Source of the DNA: Flavihumibacter cheonanensis
Lineage (GTDB): Bacteria; Bacteroidota; Bacteroidia; Chitinophagales; Chitinophagaceae
DNA length: 64,000 nucleotides
Assembly: GCF_022352215.1 (NCBI RefSeq)
Contig: NZ_JAKRWF010000001.1
Coordinates: 1,550,001-1,614,000 of the forward strand
Reading direction: 5' to 3'
Under the pieces are notes generated by a model. The model ran no database searches and was not told the DNA's origin. It was given only the letters and a program-made list of their open reading frames with translations. A program made the translations under genes and the position numbers. Shown here piece by piece: positions 53,481 through 63,104 of the stretch. Within the stretch, counting starts at the first letter, position 1. The number at the start of each line of letters is the position of its first letter.

Positions 53481-53776
53481 GTAAGAAATCGTTTCACCAG
53501 TTCCTTCCACTCTTCTTTTGTATCCAAAGCGGGCATACTGGCTCCTGCCCTGTTATACCAGTACCGGGCATTCCATTCATCACCTTCCACCCGGTGCAGG
53601 TAGGCATGCAGCAATGCAGCTTGTTTATCGGGTAAATCCTGGATAAGCGCATGCGCTTTTTCCCAATTGCCACAACCTTCTTCCCAAAGCGCTTCTTGGT
53701 ATATGCTAAGTCCGGATGGCTGTTGCCGCTTCTTCACAGACTCAATAAATTCATCAACCGATAAATGCGCTGCCAT
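53477..53776 (-). CDS. small conserved helical protein with HAYLHRxEGD...YWYxRAG motif
   Basis: About 99 residues from the ATG at 53776; an upstream ATG at 53827 would overlap the response regulator gene. Soluble and helical, with the conserved-looking block YQEALWEEGCGNWEKAHALI and HAYLHRVEGDEWNARYWY followed by NRAGASMP. I recall small hypothetical proteins of Proteobacteria and Bacteroidota with the same motif; their function is unknown. The repeated helix-turn-helix spacing resembles a single TPR-like unit. The ATGA overlap with the MFS gene indicates co-translation. Confidence 0.75.
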   Translation of the reverse strand: MAAHLSVDEFIESVKKRQQPSGLSIYQEALWEEGCGNWEKAHALIQDLPDKQAALLHAYLHRVEGDEWNARYWYNRAGASMPALDTKEEWKELVKRFLT

Positions 53777-53777
53777 A

Positions 53778-54212
53778 TCAGATAGGTTTAACCGGAAGTT
53801 GAACGATATTGATCCAGAAGGTTTCAATAGACTTTATGACCGTAATAAACTTGGAGAAATCTACCGGTTTGGTAATATAACAATTCGCATGTTTGGAGTA
53901 GGTTTCATTAATATCCCGTTCAGCGGAAGAAGAAGTAAGAATAACTACTGGTATTACTTTAAATCGCTCATGCGTTTTTATATAGTGAAGCACCTGTTTT
54001 CCATCGATTTTTGGAAGATTGATATCCAGTAATATCATATCCGGCTCCTCAACATCTGCAAAGCTTCCTTCTTTATTTAGGTACTGGATGGCTTCTTCTC
54101 CATCGTTCACAACTTTTACACTGTTTGCCAGCCTTATACTTTCAAATGCTTCGAGCGTAAGTACAACATCGCCTTCATTATCTTCTACCAGCAGTATCCG
54201 AATTGGTTCCAT
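53778..54212 (-). CDS. single-domain response regulator (Rcp1/CheY type)
   Basis: About 144 residues from the ATG at 54212, chosen because it starts MEPIRILLVEDNEGD directly; the upstream ATG adds eight residues. Receiver domain only: acidic pair VEDNEGD, phosphoacceptor Asp in MILLDINLPKIDG, Thr/Ser in VILTSSS, and Lys in YITKPVDF. This is the Rcp1-like group that often pairs with PAS/phytochrome-type hybrid kinases. It lies right after the giant kinase gene (25 nt) and is its likely partner, passing phosphate onward to an unseen output. Confidence 0.92.
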   Translation of the reverse strand: MEPIRILLVEDNEGDVVLTLEAFESIRLANSVKVVNDGEEAIQYLNKEGSFADVEEPDMILLDINLPKIDGKQVLHYIKTHERFKVIPVVILTSSSAERDINETYSKHANCYITKPVDFSKFITVIKSIETFWINIVQLPVKPI

Positions 54213-54237
54213 GCAGAGGGTGGTAATTTGCGACAAG

Positions 54238-57200
54238 TTACTTTACAATTGTGAAATAGAACGTGCTTCCTTTCCCGGGTTCTGAATCTACCCAGATTTT
54301 CCCTCCCATTTTTTCCACGATCCGCTTACAAATAGATAACCCAATACCCGTTCCGGTATAGGTTTTTTGCTGATGAAGGCGTTGAAATACCTGGAAAACC
54401 TTATCAGCATAGCGCATGTCCAGTCCGATTCCATTGTCTTTTACATGGATTGTCCAGGTTTCTCCACTATCTTCCACTCCTACCTGAACCAATGGATCCT
54501 TTTCTCCCCTGTATTTTAACGCATTGCCCAACAGATTCTGCATTAATTGCAGCAACTGTGTATAGTTCGCCCTCGGAATAATGGGCAGATGTTCCGTAAG
54601 GATAACTGCATTTGATTCTTCAATCTTGGTTTTGAGTAAGATCTGAACATCCCGAATCACCAGGTTGAGGTCAACCGGTACAGCATCTGCAGACGTATTG
54701 CCAACCCTGGCGTAATCCAGTAACCCGTGGATGAGGTCTTTCATCCTGTTGGCGCCATCCACAGCAAATTCAATATAGGTATCCGCTTTTTTATCGAGCT
54801 GACCATGGTAACGTTGTTTAAGCAATTGCAAAAAACTGGATACCATCCGAAGTGGTTCCTGTAAATCATGGGATGCAATAAAAGCAAATCGTTCCAGGTC
54901 GGCATTAGAAGCGAATAATTCTTCCGCTTTGGCAAGCAGTTCCTGGTTGAGCTCTTCCAGTTTCCGATACGCTTTTCTGAGTTCGGAAATATTTCTTGCA
55001 AAACAGGCTGCTCCAACTACCTCTTCCCTTTCATTTCGCATGGGAGTAAACGAAACCATGTAATACTGTTCATCCTTTCCTGAATCCTGGAAGTATACCT
55101 GTTCTGCTGTAAAGCTTTCCCCCAGCAGTGAGCGCTCGTAGAGCGGTTTCCATTGTTCAATTATATGATAGGGCAATACATCTGACAGTATTGGCATTCC
55201 TTCTTCAATAGGCATCCCCGTGAGAACCTGATAACTATCCAAAAATGCATGGTTAGCCACAATCAGTTCCATCCGCGTATTGTAAGACCAGATCATATCC
55301 CCGGTATTGTTGATCAGTGCATCCAGGTTTTGCTGTACCCTCAATATTTCATTCAGGAATTCTTTCCGATCCGTGATATCCTGTGTTGCGCCAATCATCC
55401 GAATAGCCTTCCCTTCTGCAGTGCGGATGATAAATCCTTTGTCATGTACATATGCCAACTTTCCATCTGCTTTTAGGAATCGGTACTCATCCTGCCAATA
55501 GTTTACCTGGGGATCCATCAGTACATCACCTCTTCTTTTCAGCACTCCTTCAAGATCTTCCGGATGTACCCGTTTCAACCAGAAACTACGATCCTTATTG
55601 GCTTCTTCACTATCGTAACCAAATAGACTTTCTAACCCAAGGCCTGTCCGAACAACCTCGTTTGTGAGCAGGTTCCAATCCCATATGGCATCATTGGTAG
55701 CTTTTGCCACGAGGTTGTACCGTTCGTTGACTTCCAGTATCTCCAAAAGGTATTTTTTTCGCTCCGATATATCGGTATGAATCCCATAAACAGCTTCAAC
55801 GTTGCCATCTTCATCGAAAATCGGACCGGCACTAAGGTATAAATCAAGTACTCGGCCATCTTTTCCCAACAATTGTACTTCACCTGTAAAATAGCCTCCC
55901 GCCAGTATCGTATCAAACATCTCCCAGCCTTGCTCCCTGTTGGCATAAACAAGTGCCGGAGATTCCAGATTTTGAAAATCATCCGGACTATACCCCATCA
56001 TTTCCTGCAGGGCATGATTGAGATAGCTGCTGTTGGTTGCCGGCGTATAAATGGCAACCCCCTCCTGTGAACTATCGAGCACTTTTTTGAATTGTACCAG
56101 GTTGCGCTCGGCTTCTTTTAATTCTGAGATATCCTTACCATAGGCAAATACCACGCCTTCCTCGTATACCAACTCGGAACTGCTCCAAGCCAACCACTTC
56201 CACTCTTCGTTCACGGTTTTGAAACGGCATTCAAATCCCTCCATGCGTTGCCCGGCGAATGCAGCTTCCAGCACATTCAATGCTGCAGCCAGGTCTTCCG
56301 GATGAACAAAGGAAAGAATCGGATTCGATACAATAAACCCTTCTTCAAAACCAAGCAGCCTGATAAAGGCTGGATTAACTTTCTTGAAAAAACCATTCGC
56401 ACTGGCCATACAGAGCGGATCCGGACAATGGGTAAAGAACATACTCAATTCCAGTTCACTCTTCTTGGTTTTGATATCGATTCCCATTTTGGAACCCAGT
56501 TCCGCACAAAACTCCAGTAGCTCCTGGTCCGGTTTTCTTTGATCAGGATAATAAAATTGTAAAAGTGTGATTGTATGCTCCTGGAAAATTACTGGTATGA
56601 GCAGGGTGCTTACCCTGTACTGCTCCTCGTCCAGGATAGCAGGTTCTCCTCTTTTCCAAAATTCACCCAGGTAATGTTTATTCAGGTATAATTCACGGTC
56701 GGTAGCCAACTGTATCCCCCAACTGGCCGTTCGCATTAATTTCAATTGTCCTTCATTCAAAAGCCAGGCATTTCCGCTCCGGGCCTCCAGATAGGTACCT
56801 GTAAGTGCCAACACCTCTTCCAAAGCAACTTCAATATCCTGACTTACCAGTATTGCCTCCGTAATTCTTGCTAATAAGCGATCCTGCTCCTGACGTTTAC
56901 GGATACTGGTTATATCCCTTGAAATGCCTACCAGTCCAAGCACCTCTCCCGTTTCATTTTTAATAGGCACTTTCGTCGTAAGCGCAAAACGCAAACCACC
57001 GTCTTTTGGAAACAGCTTTTCTTCTTTGTTAAAAATGGATTGCCCGGTTTGCAATACTGTCTGATCATCTTTCCAGAAACTGCTGGCCTTTTCTTCTCCC
57101 AGCAGATCATTGATAGTCTTTTGTGAAACCGAAGTTTCCAAATCCACACCAAACAAATCAAGTTGTGCCTGGTTACAAATGAGATGCTTGCCATCCTGAT

Positions 57201-58788
57201 CTTTTACGAAAATATAGTCAGGGATATTATCAATAATGGCTCTGAGTCGATTCCGTTCTTCCTGTAATTTCTTTTCCGCTTCCTTTACAGAACTGATATC
57301 CATCATAGCGCCAATCATTCTTATGGGAGCCCCTTTCTCATCCCGGATATAAAATACCTTATCCTGAACAAAAGTATATTCCCCGTTTACCTTTTTGAAC
57401 CGGTATTCACTCATCCAGGTATCAATTCCCTTATTGGCAAGTACTATCTCCAACTCGGATAAAATACGGTCTTTATCATCAGGATGAATCAATTCCTCCC
57501 AAAGTTCCGGAGAAACGGAATTTCCCTCTAGATTATAACCAAACAGTTTATGAAATCCTTCTCCCCAATAGACATGATTATTTTTCATATCCCAATCCCA
57601 GATTGCATCTGATGTAGCCTTATTCACCAATTCTAATCGTTCATTGGAAATGCGAATGGATTCTGTTCGGTTAACCTCTTCCGTTATATCCTGTGCGGTT
57701 CCTTTAAATTTCAGCACTTCCCCATTAGCACCCAGTTCAAAAGCACCGCGTTCGCGGACATATTTAATAGTTCCATCCTCCAGCAAAATCCGGTGAACGG
57801 CATCCAGTTTACCTACTTCCCTCAAACATCGCTCATTCAATGAAATAAATGATTCCCTGTCGTCTGGATGAATGGTTGAATAAAAATAGTCAAGTGTTGG
57901 CTTTTTAACAGGATCCAGCCCCCATATTGAATACGTTTCAATGGACCAACTCATTTCCTGCAATTGCATATCAACTTCCCAATATCCAATATGTGCCAGG
58001 TTCTGCGCTTCCGCAAGCACCGTATTCATTCGCAACAATTCATCCTGCTGTTTTTTGCGATCTGTTATGTCCCGAAACACATCTACCACTCCTCTGACCT
58101 CCGGATCCTCCAGCAGATTAATCATATTGCCCTCCAGCCATCGCCAATCACCGTTTTTATGTTTCACTCTGGCATCCGCTCCTTTAATCAATTCTCCCGG
58201 AGAGGACAACATTTTCATCCATGTTTCCTTTACTTTATCCTGATCCTCCGGATGCAGCAATTCAAACAGATTCAACCGCCTGCATTCCAGTTCTGAATAA
58301 CCCAGCAATTTTATAACATTTGGGCTTACATATAGGACGCTTCCATCCTCACCCAGCAAGGCAACTGCATCCATTCCGGTTTCCAGCAGCGTCTGCAGGG
58401 TTCGCTCTCTTAGTGTATCGGCATTTTTTTCCTGCGACCGGTGTTCTACTACAACCAAAAAACAATCCAGCTCCTTTATGACAGATAGCTCCATCTTGCC
58501 ACTGTATTCCTGATCCCCAACTATGAATCTCTTATTTTGAATTGTCAGTTCAGGGAGATCAGCAGTAAGTAGAGGAATAGCCGCTTCCAGCTCAGCTACC
58601 CATATCGGGTGGAGAATCTCACTTATATGCATACCTGCTGCTGCTTTTTCACTGGTTCTGAAAACAGAAGATTGCGGAGAACAATCTGCCAACCTGCATT
58701 GCCGGTCAATTACCAGGTAGTCAATTTTCAGTTGCCGTAATAAGGCAGCCTGTACCTGGGTTTGAAATGAACTAGGCGAAGGATTCAA
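54238..58788 (-). CDS. giant multi-PAS/GAF sensor histidine kinase
   Basis: 1516 residues with no membrane segment, so cytoplasmic. About nine PAS-type units can be counted by their ends (DITDRKK, DITEEVN, DISSVKE, DITSIRK, DISELKE, DISERKK, DITDRKE, NISELRK, plus a degenerate first one). One GAF-like domain lies between PAS 5 and PAS 6 (~690-830). After a short coiled coil come HisKA (ASHDLQEPLRM, His1307) and a HATPase (LLGNALKYRGEKD, DNGIGLD, GTGIGLSICKRIVEKMGG). Two PAS units share near-identical motifs (KATSDAIWDWDM and KATNDAIWDWNL), suggesting internal duplication. The signals are unknown; PAS_3 units may bind small ligands. It pairs with the response regulator downstream. Confidence 0.95.
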   Translation of the reverse strand: MNPSPSSFQTQVQAALLRQLKIDYLVIDRQCRLADCSPQSSVFRTSEKAAAGMHISEILHPIWVAELEAAIPLLTADLPELTIQNKRFIVGDQEYSGKMELSVIKELDCFLVVVEHRSQEKNADTLRERTLQTLLETGMDAVALLGEDGSVLYVSPNVIKLLGYSELECRRLNLFELLHPEDQDKVKETWMKMLSSPGELIKGADARVKHKNGDWRWLEGNMINLLEDPEVRGVVDVFRDITDRKKQQDELLRMNTVLAEAQNLAHIGYWEVDMQLQEMSWSIETYSIWGLDPVKKPTLDYFYSTIHPDDRESFISLNERCLREVGKLDAVHRILLEDGTIKYVRERGAFELGANGEVLKFKGTAQDITEEVNRTESIRISNERLELVNKATSDAIWDWDMKNNHVYWGEGFHKLFGYNLEGNSVSPELWEELIHPDDKDRILSELEIVLANKGIDTWMSEYRFKKVNGEYTFVQDKVFYIRDEKGAPIRMIGAMMDISSVKEAEKKLQEERNRLRAIIDNIPDYIFVKDQDGKHLICNQAQLDLFGVDLETSVSQKTINDLLGEEKASSFWKDDQTVLQTGQSIFNKEEKLFPKDGGLRFALTTKVPIKNETGEVLGLVGISRDITSIRKRQEQDRLLARITEAILVSQDIEVALEEVLALTGTYLEARSGNAWLLNEGQLKLMRTASWGIQLATDRELYLNKHYLGEFWKRGEPAILDEEQYRVSTLLIPVIFQEHTITLLQFYYPDQRKPDQELLEFCAELGSKMGIDIKTKKSELELSMFFTHCPDPLCMASANGFFKKVNPAFIRLLGFEEGFIVSNPILSFVHPEDLAAALNVLEAAFAGQRMEGFECRFKTVNEEWKWLAWSSSELVYEEGVVFAYGKDISELKEAERNLVQFKKVLDSSQEGVAIYTPATNSSYLNHALQEMMGYSPDDFQNLESPALVYANREQGWEMFDTILAGGYFTGEVQLLGKDGRVLDLYLSAGPIFDEDGNVEAVYGIHTDISERKKYLLEILEVNERYNLVAKATNDAIWDWNLLTNEVVRTGLGLESLFGYDSEEANKDRSFWLKRVHPEDLEGVLKRRGDVLMDPQVNYWQDEYRFLKADGKLAYVHDKGFIIRTAEGKAIRMIGATQDITDRKEFLNEILRVQQNLDALINNTGDMIWSYNTRMELIVANHAFLDSYQVLTGMPIEEGMPILSDVLPYHIIEQWKPLYERSLLGESFTAEQVYFQDSGKDEQYYMVSFTPMRNEREEVVGAACFARNISELRKAYRKLEELNQELLAKAEELFASNADLERFAFIASHDLQEPLRMVSSFLQLLKQRYHGQLDKKADTYIEFAVDGANRMKDLIHGLLDYARVGNTSADAVPVDLNLVIRDVQILLKTKIEESNAVILTEHLPIIPRANYTQLLQLMQNLLGNALKYRGEKDPLVQVGVEDSGETWTIHVKDNGIGLDMRYADKVFQVFQRLHQQKTYTGTGIGLSICKRIVEKMGGKIWVDSEPGKGSTFYFTIVK

Positions 58789-58915
58789 GGCTATAGGTTA
58801 ATTCCGGAGAAAACTAGCGATTTATGACGTATTCTGCTGTAGAAATTTAACGAAATACTGGTCTGCACAATAAAATCAGTATTCCGGGGTTATAATAAAT
58901 ACTAAAAATCCGTAT

Positions 58916-59122
58916 ATGAAAAGTTTCCGTACCCTGCTGATCGCAGCGATCCGGCATGTCCTGCTGGTATGGGGAATCGCCCTCGCCTGCCTCACCTATT
59001 TTTCCAACAAACCCGCTGATCAACGGTTGGGCTGGTATATTGCCGCCGCCGCTCTGATTCTGTTCCACGCTGTGGTGCGGGTTCGACAAACCAGACTACA
59101 GGCCCGTTTAGCGGCTTCCTAA
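58916..59122 (+). CDS. small membrane protein, 68 aa, unknown
   Basis: A short frame with ATG at 58916. Two hydrophobic helices (~11-28 and ~39-53) are separated by a polar loop (NKPADQRLG), and a basic C-terminus (RVRQTRLQARLAAS) fits the positive-inside rule. It overlaps the end of the convergent esterase gene by 15 nt. The composition looks coding (membrane-protein pattern, acceptable codons), but its size leaves doubt. Confidence 0.5.
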   Translation: MKSFRTLLIAAIRHVLLVWGIALACLTYFSNKPADQRLGWYIAAAALILFHAVVRVRQTRLQARLAAS

Positions 59123-59806
59123 CAAGGGCTGCAAATACTTCCAAATGCTGTTGGCCACCATTTGGTGGCCTTCTGCTGTTGGATGTATACCATCTGCCAG
59201 GTTTAACGATCGTTCACCGGCCACCCCGTTCAGCAAAAATGGTATGAGCGTAGCATTATTAGCCTTCGCTAGGTCGGGGAAAATGGATTGAAAATCTTTT
59301 GCATATTCCGGGCCCATATTCGGTGGCACCATCATTCCTGCCACCACCAGTTTTACTTCCGGATTAGCGGCTTTCACTTTGTCCAGTATGCCCTGTAGAT
59401 TTTTCCTGGTTTCTGCTACCGGTATGCCCCTGAGGCCGTCATTTGCCCCCAGTTCCAGAACAAACACATCTGGCTTTTGCTGAAGAATCCAGTCGATCCG
59501 GGTCAATCCCCCGGCTGATGTTTCGCCGCTCAGTCCGGCATTGATTACTTCATACCCAAGGTTCAAAGAGTCAATTTTTACCTGGGTCAAGGCAGGAAAA
59601 GCCTCTTCCGGATCCAATCCATAACCTGCTGTCAGACTATTCCCAAAAAAGACCAGTTTCTTATCCGCAAGCTTTTTTTGGGTTGCAGCTCCTTCCTGTT
59701 TTGCTTCTTTTTTTTGCTCCCCACCACCACAGGCCATCCATCCCGATGCCAGCAGGATTAATCCCAATATTCTCAACCTTGACATATTTACCTTGTTATT
59801 CGCCAT
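59108..59806 (-). CDS. SGNH/GDSL arylesterase lipoprotein (TesA-like)
   Basis: 232 residues from 59806; an ATG at 59785 would also do and gives a shorter lipoprotein signal. The lipobox is SGWMACGG (Cys26). The SGNH blocks are FFGNSLTAGYGL (Ser57), NAGLSGETSAGG, LELGANDGLRG and DGIHPTAEGH (Asp and His). The family includes E. coli TesA (acyl-CoA thioesterase I / lysophospholipase). Divergent placement from YbbA and YbbP homologues repeats the tesA-ybbA-ybbP order known from E. coli, which supports the assignment. Lipid anchoring differs from soluble periplasmic E. coli TesA. Confidence 0.9.
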   Translation of the reverse strand: MANNKVNMSRLRILGLILLASGWMACGGGEQKKEAKQEGAATQKKLADKKLVFFGNSLTAGYGLDPEEAFPALTQVKIDSLNLGYEVINAGLSGETSAGGLTRIDWILQQKPDVFVLELGANDGLRGIPVAETRKNLQGILDKVKAANPEVKLVVAGMMVPPNMGPEYAKDFQSIFPDLAKANNATLIPFLLNGVAGERSLNLADGIHPTAEGHQMVANSIWKYLQPLLGSR

Positions 59807-59827
59807 ATAAAACAGTTATTTTACCAA

Positions 59828-60538
59828 ATGAGTTTGACATCACCCCCCATTCTGGAAGCAGTTGGTCTTTCCAAAACCTATCCTTCTGCCAACCAACAAC
59901 TCCAGGTGCTACAAGATATTAGTTTTTCCATTCAACCCAGCGAAACGGTCGCTATTGTTGGCCCATCCGGCTCCGGCAAAACCACCCTGTTGGGCCTTTG
60001 TGCAGGGCTAGACCGGGCCAGTTCCGGGCATGTGGCACTCAATGGCATCAAGCTACAGGACCAGTCAGAAGATGCGCTGGCCGGTATCCGCAATAAATAC
60101 ATCGGTTTTGTTTTTCAGAATTTTCAACTCCTGCCCACCCTTACCGCACTGGAAAATGTGATGGTACCCATGGAATTGAAAAAGGAAAAGGATATCCGGT
60201 CGCGCGCACTGGAACTACTGGACCAGGTGGGACTTGCCTCCCGCACCCACCATTACCCTTCCCAGCTTTCCGGAGGTGAACAACAGCGGGTTTCCATTGC
60301 CAGGGCATTTGCCAACCAGCCGAAAATCCTGTTTGCAGATGAACCTACCGGCAACCTCGATGCTGAAACTTCCGAAAAAGTAGAGTCTCTGCTATTCAAT
60401 CTAAATAAAGCAGCAGGTACCACCCTGGTCATGGTGACTCATGACCTCGAGCTGGCTGCCAAAACCGGAAGGATTATCAAACTCAAAGGCGGCAAATTGA
60501 TTTCAGACGAAAGCAACAGGGAGGTAGTTAGACCATGA
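59828..60538 (+). CDS. ABC transporter ATP-binding protein (YbbA-like)
   Basis: 236 residues of the LolD/MacB/YbbA group: Walker A GPSGSGKTT, Q-loop FVFQNFQLLPTLTALENVMVPMEL (typical of the group), signature LSGGEQQR, Walker B ILFADEPTGNLD and H-loop VTHD. It powers a MacB/FtsX-fold permease encoded by the next gene, which overlaps by 4 nt. The gap to the divergent esterase gene is only 21 nt, so the two promoters must overlap. Confidence 0.93.
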   Translation: MSLTSPPILEAVGLSKTYPSANQQLQVLQDISFSIQPSETVAIVGPSGSGKTTLLGLCAGLDRASSGHVALNGIKLQDQSEDALAGIRNKYIGFVFQNFQLLPTLTALENVMVPMELKKEKDIRSRALELLDQVGLASRTHHYPSQLSGGEQQRVSIARAFANQPKILFADEPTGNLDAETSEKVESLLFNLNKAAGTTLVMVTHDLELAAKTGRIIKLKGGKLISDESNREVVRP

Positions 60539-63066
60539 ATTCTGCCTGGATTTTTCAAATGGCCTGGCGCGATAGCCGCCGAAACCGCTCAAGGTTACTG
60601 CTCTTCATTTCCTCCATCATTCTGGGCATTGCAGCATTGGTGGCGATTTACGGTTTAGGGTATACGTTAGAACGCGATATCGATTCACAAGCGAAAACAT
60701 TGATTGGCGCCGATCTTGCACTGGATGCCAACCAACCGCCCGATGCAACCGTTCAGCAATTGATTGATTCACTCGGAAAAACCGGCACTGCCGCTTCCGA
60801 AAACAATTTTGCCTCCATGATTTATTTCACCAAATCAGGAGGTACCCGTCTCGCACAGGTTCGCGCCGTTAGTGCAGGCTTTCCATTTTACGGCGCTATC
60901 GAAACCCGGCCAGCCAATGCCTACCAACGTTTTACCAGGCAGGAAGGTGCAATGGTAGAAAGAACCCTGCTGCTTCAATTCAATGCCCAACCGGGAGATT
61001 CCATCCGGGTTGGTGAAAAGACCTTCCTGATCCTGGGAGAAATAGTACAATCACCCGGTAAAACCGGCTTCTCAGCTGCAGTGGCTCCTGCTGTATGGAT
61101 ACCGAAGCAGGACCTGGAAGCTACCGGCCTTCTCCAAAAAGGCAGCCGGATCAATTACCTCTACTATTTTAAGTTCAATTCCGATAAAGTAGCGGAAGAT
61201 GTACTTCCCCGCATCGAGACAAGGCTGGAAGATGCCGGCTGGGATATTGAAACCGTTGAGAGCCGCAAACGCAATACCGGCAGGGCTTTCGAGGATCTGA
61301 ATGAATTTCTGAAACTGGTGAGTTTTATTGCCTTACTGCTAGGCTGCATTGGCGTTGCCAGTGCTATTCATATTTATGTGAAAGAAAAAATCAGTTCGAT
61401 TGCCATCCTCAAGTGCATGGGTGCCACCAATCGCCAGGCCTTCCTGATTTTTTTGGTGCAAATGCTGGTGATCGGTTTTATAGGAAGCATCCTGGGTGCA
61501 ATCCTGGGTACCCTTATTCAATTCCTGCTTCCTGCTGTGTTCAAAGATTTTTTGCCAATCGAAATTTCGATGCAGGTTTCCTGGAAAGCAATCGGGCAAG
61601 GTATATTGGTTGGACTCCTGGTATCGCTTCTCTTTGCTCTCTGGCCTTTATTGAGTGTTCGGAAAGTATCGCCGCTGAATACCCTTCGAGTAACGGCTAC
61701 GCATAACCGCTGGTGGCAGGATCCCTGGCGTTTACTGGTAAGCGTTGGTGTGCTGGTTTTCATTTTTGGCTTCAGCTGGCTGCAAATCGGAACAGCCGGA
61801 GCCGCTGCCGGCTTCACCCTGGGAGTGATTTTGTCATTTCTTTTATTGTCCGGAGCTGCCTGGTTGCTGATATACGGAATCAGACGTTTTTTTCCAGGTC
61901 GGCTTGCTTATGTATGGCGACAAGGATTCGCGAACCTGTTCAGACCCAATAACCAGACTGTGATTCTGGTAGTGGCTATCGGATTAGGCTCCAGTTTTAT
62001 TGCCCTCCTTTTTTATATCCAGGAAGTACTGACTGGCAAGGTTCAGATGGCTGCCAGCGAAAATCAGCCCAACCTGGTAGTTTTTGATATACAGCCGTCC
62101 CAGAAAGATTCGCTTTTCCAGCTCACCCGGGAATTCAAACTGCCCGTAATCCAGGATGTACCGATTATCACTATGCGCCTGTCAGAAATCAAAGGATACA
62201 GTGCAGCAGATCTGAAAGCCGATACTACCATCGACATTCCAAGAAGAGCATTTGACGGCGAAATCCGGGCCACCTACCGCGATACCCTCACCGAAGCTGA
62301 AACGATTGTGGAAGGAAAATTGCAGGACTCAGCAAGAGCTGCAGATGATATCCTTATTTCTATCGAGGAAGGTTATGCGAAAAGATTAAAAGTAACACTT
62401 GGGGATGAATTAGTTTTCAATGTGCAGGGAGCCCCGATCCGTACCAAAGTAGGCAGCCTTCGCCAAGTCGACTGGAACCGGGTACAAACGAATTTCAGAG
62501 TCATCTTTCCGAAAGGAGTGCTGGAGCAGGCGCCCAAGTTTCATGTACTGGTAACCCGGGTACCGTCTGCCGATTATTCAGCCAGGTACCAGCGTGCCCT
62601 GGTCGAAAACTTTCCAACTGTATCAGTAATCGATCTCAATCTCATTCTGACAGTAGTGGATGATATACTGGATAAAATCCGGTTCGTCATTCAATTTATC
62701 GGGGGATTCAGTATTGTGACCGGCATCATTGTGCTGATTGCATCCATCCTGATCAGTAAATACCAGCGCATGCAGGAAACGGTTTTACTCAGAACACTGG
62801 GAGCAACCAGCAAACAGGTATTTGCGATCACTGCCCTGGAGTATTTTTTCCTAGGAGCTCTGGCCGCTTTCACCGGCATTGTGCTGGCTCTGATTGGAGC
62901 GGCCTTGCTGGCGCGATTTAGTTTCGATACTGTCTTTATTCCTCCACTGGTGCCAACCTTGCTGATTTTTGTTGCCATCACCGGATTAACTGTATTGATC
63001 GGGCTATTAAACAGCAGAAGTGTTTTGAAAGCGCCCCCTCTTTCAATTCTGAATAGTGGAAGCTAG
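60535..63066 (+). CDS. ABC transporter permease with two FtsX modules (YbbP-like)
   Basis: 843 residues. One N-terminal helix (~17-40), a periplasmic domain (~45-250), three helices (~255-380), two central helices (~400-450), another helix near 475 and a second periplasmic domain (~510-690), then three C-terminal FtsX helices (~700-835). The order and size (about 800 residues) match YbbP. The system is thought to remove lipids or handle envelope stress; its actual substrate is not established. Translation is coupled to the ATPase gene by ATGA overlap. Internal repeats of the FtsX type (SFIALLLGCIGVASAIHIYV; IGGFSIVTGIIVLIASILIS) are visible. Confidence 0.93.
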   Translation: MNSAWIFQMAWRDSRRNRSRLLLFISSIILGIAALVAIYGLGYTLERDIDSQAKTLIGADLALDANQPPDATVQQLIDSLGKTGTAASENNFASMIYFTKSGGTRLAQVRAVSAGFPFYGAIETRPANAYQRFTRQEGAMVERTLLLQFNAQPGDSIRVGEKTFLILGEIVQSPGKTGFSAAVAPAVWIPKQDLEATGLLQKGSRINYLYYFKFNSDKVAEDVLPRIETRLEDAGWDIETVESRKRNTGRAFEDLNEFLKLVSFIALLLGCIGVASAIHIYVKEKISSIAILKCMGATNRQAFLIFLVQMLVIGFIGSILGAILGTLIQFLLPAVFKDFLPIEISMQVSWKAIGQGILVGLLVSLLFALWPLLSVRKVSPLNTLRVTATHNRWWQDPWRLLVSVGVLVFIFGFSWLQIGTAGAAAGFTLGVILSFLLLSGAAWLLIYGIRRFFPGRLAYVWRQGFANLFRPNNQTVILVVAIGLGSSFIALLFYIQEVLTGKVQMAASENQPNLVVFDIQPSQKDSLFQLTREFKLPVIQDVPIITMRLSEIKGYSAADLKADTTIDIPRRAFDGEIRATYRDTLTEAETIVEGKLQDSARAADDILISIEEGYAKRLKVTLGDELVFNVQGAPIRTKVGSLRQVDWNRVQTNFRVIFPKGVLEQAPKFHVLVTRVPSADYSARYQRALVENFPTVSVIDLNLILTVVDDILDKIRFVIQFIGGFSIVTGIIVLIASILISKYQRMQETVLLRTLGATSKQVFAITALEYFFLGALAAFTGIVLALIGAALLARFSFDTVFIPPLVPTLLIFVAITGLTVLIGLLNSRSVLKAPPLSILNSGS

Positions 63067-63104
63067 GCAGCCCGCTTTGTAGTATCTTGCAGAAAAACCG
63101 ACGC

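Noticed and set aside
58847-59089. 80-residue minus-strand frame in the kinase-esterase gap
   Set aside because: Gly/Gln/Pro-rich with no signal or fold pattern; the plus-strand frame has a clear membrane-protein pattern.
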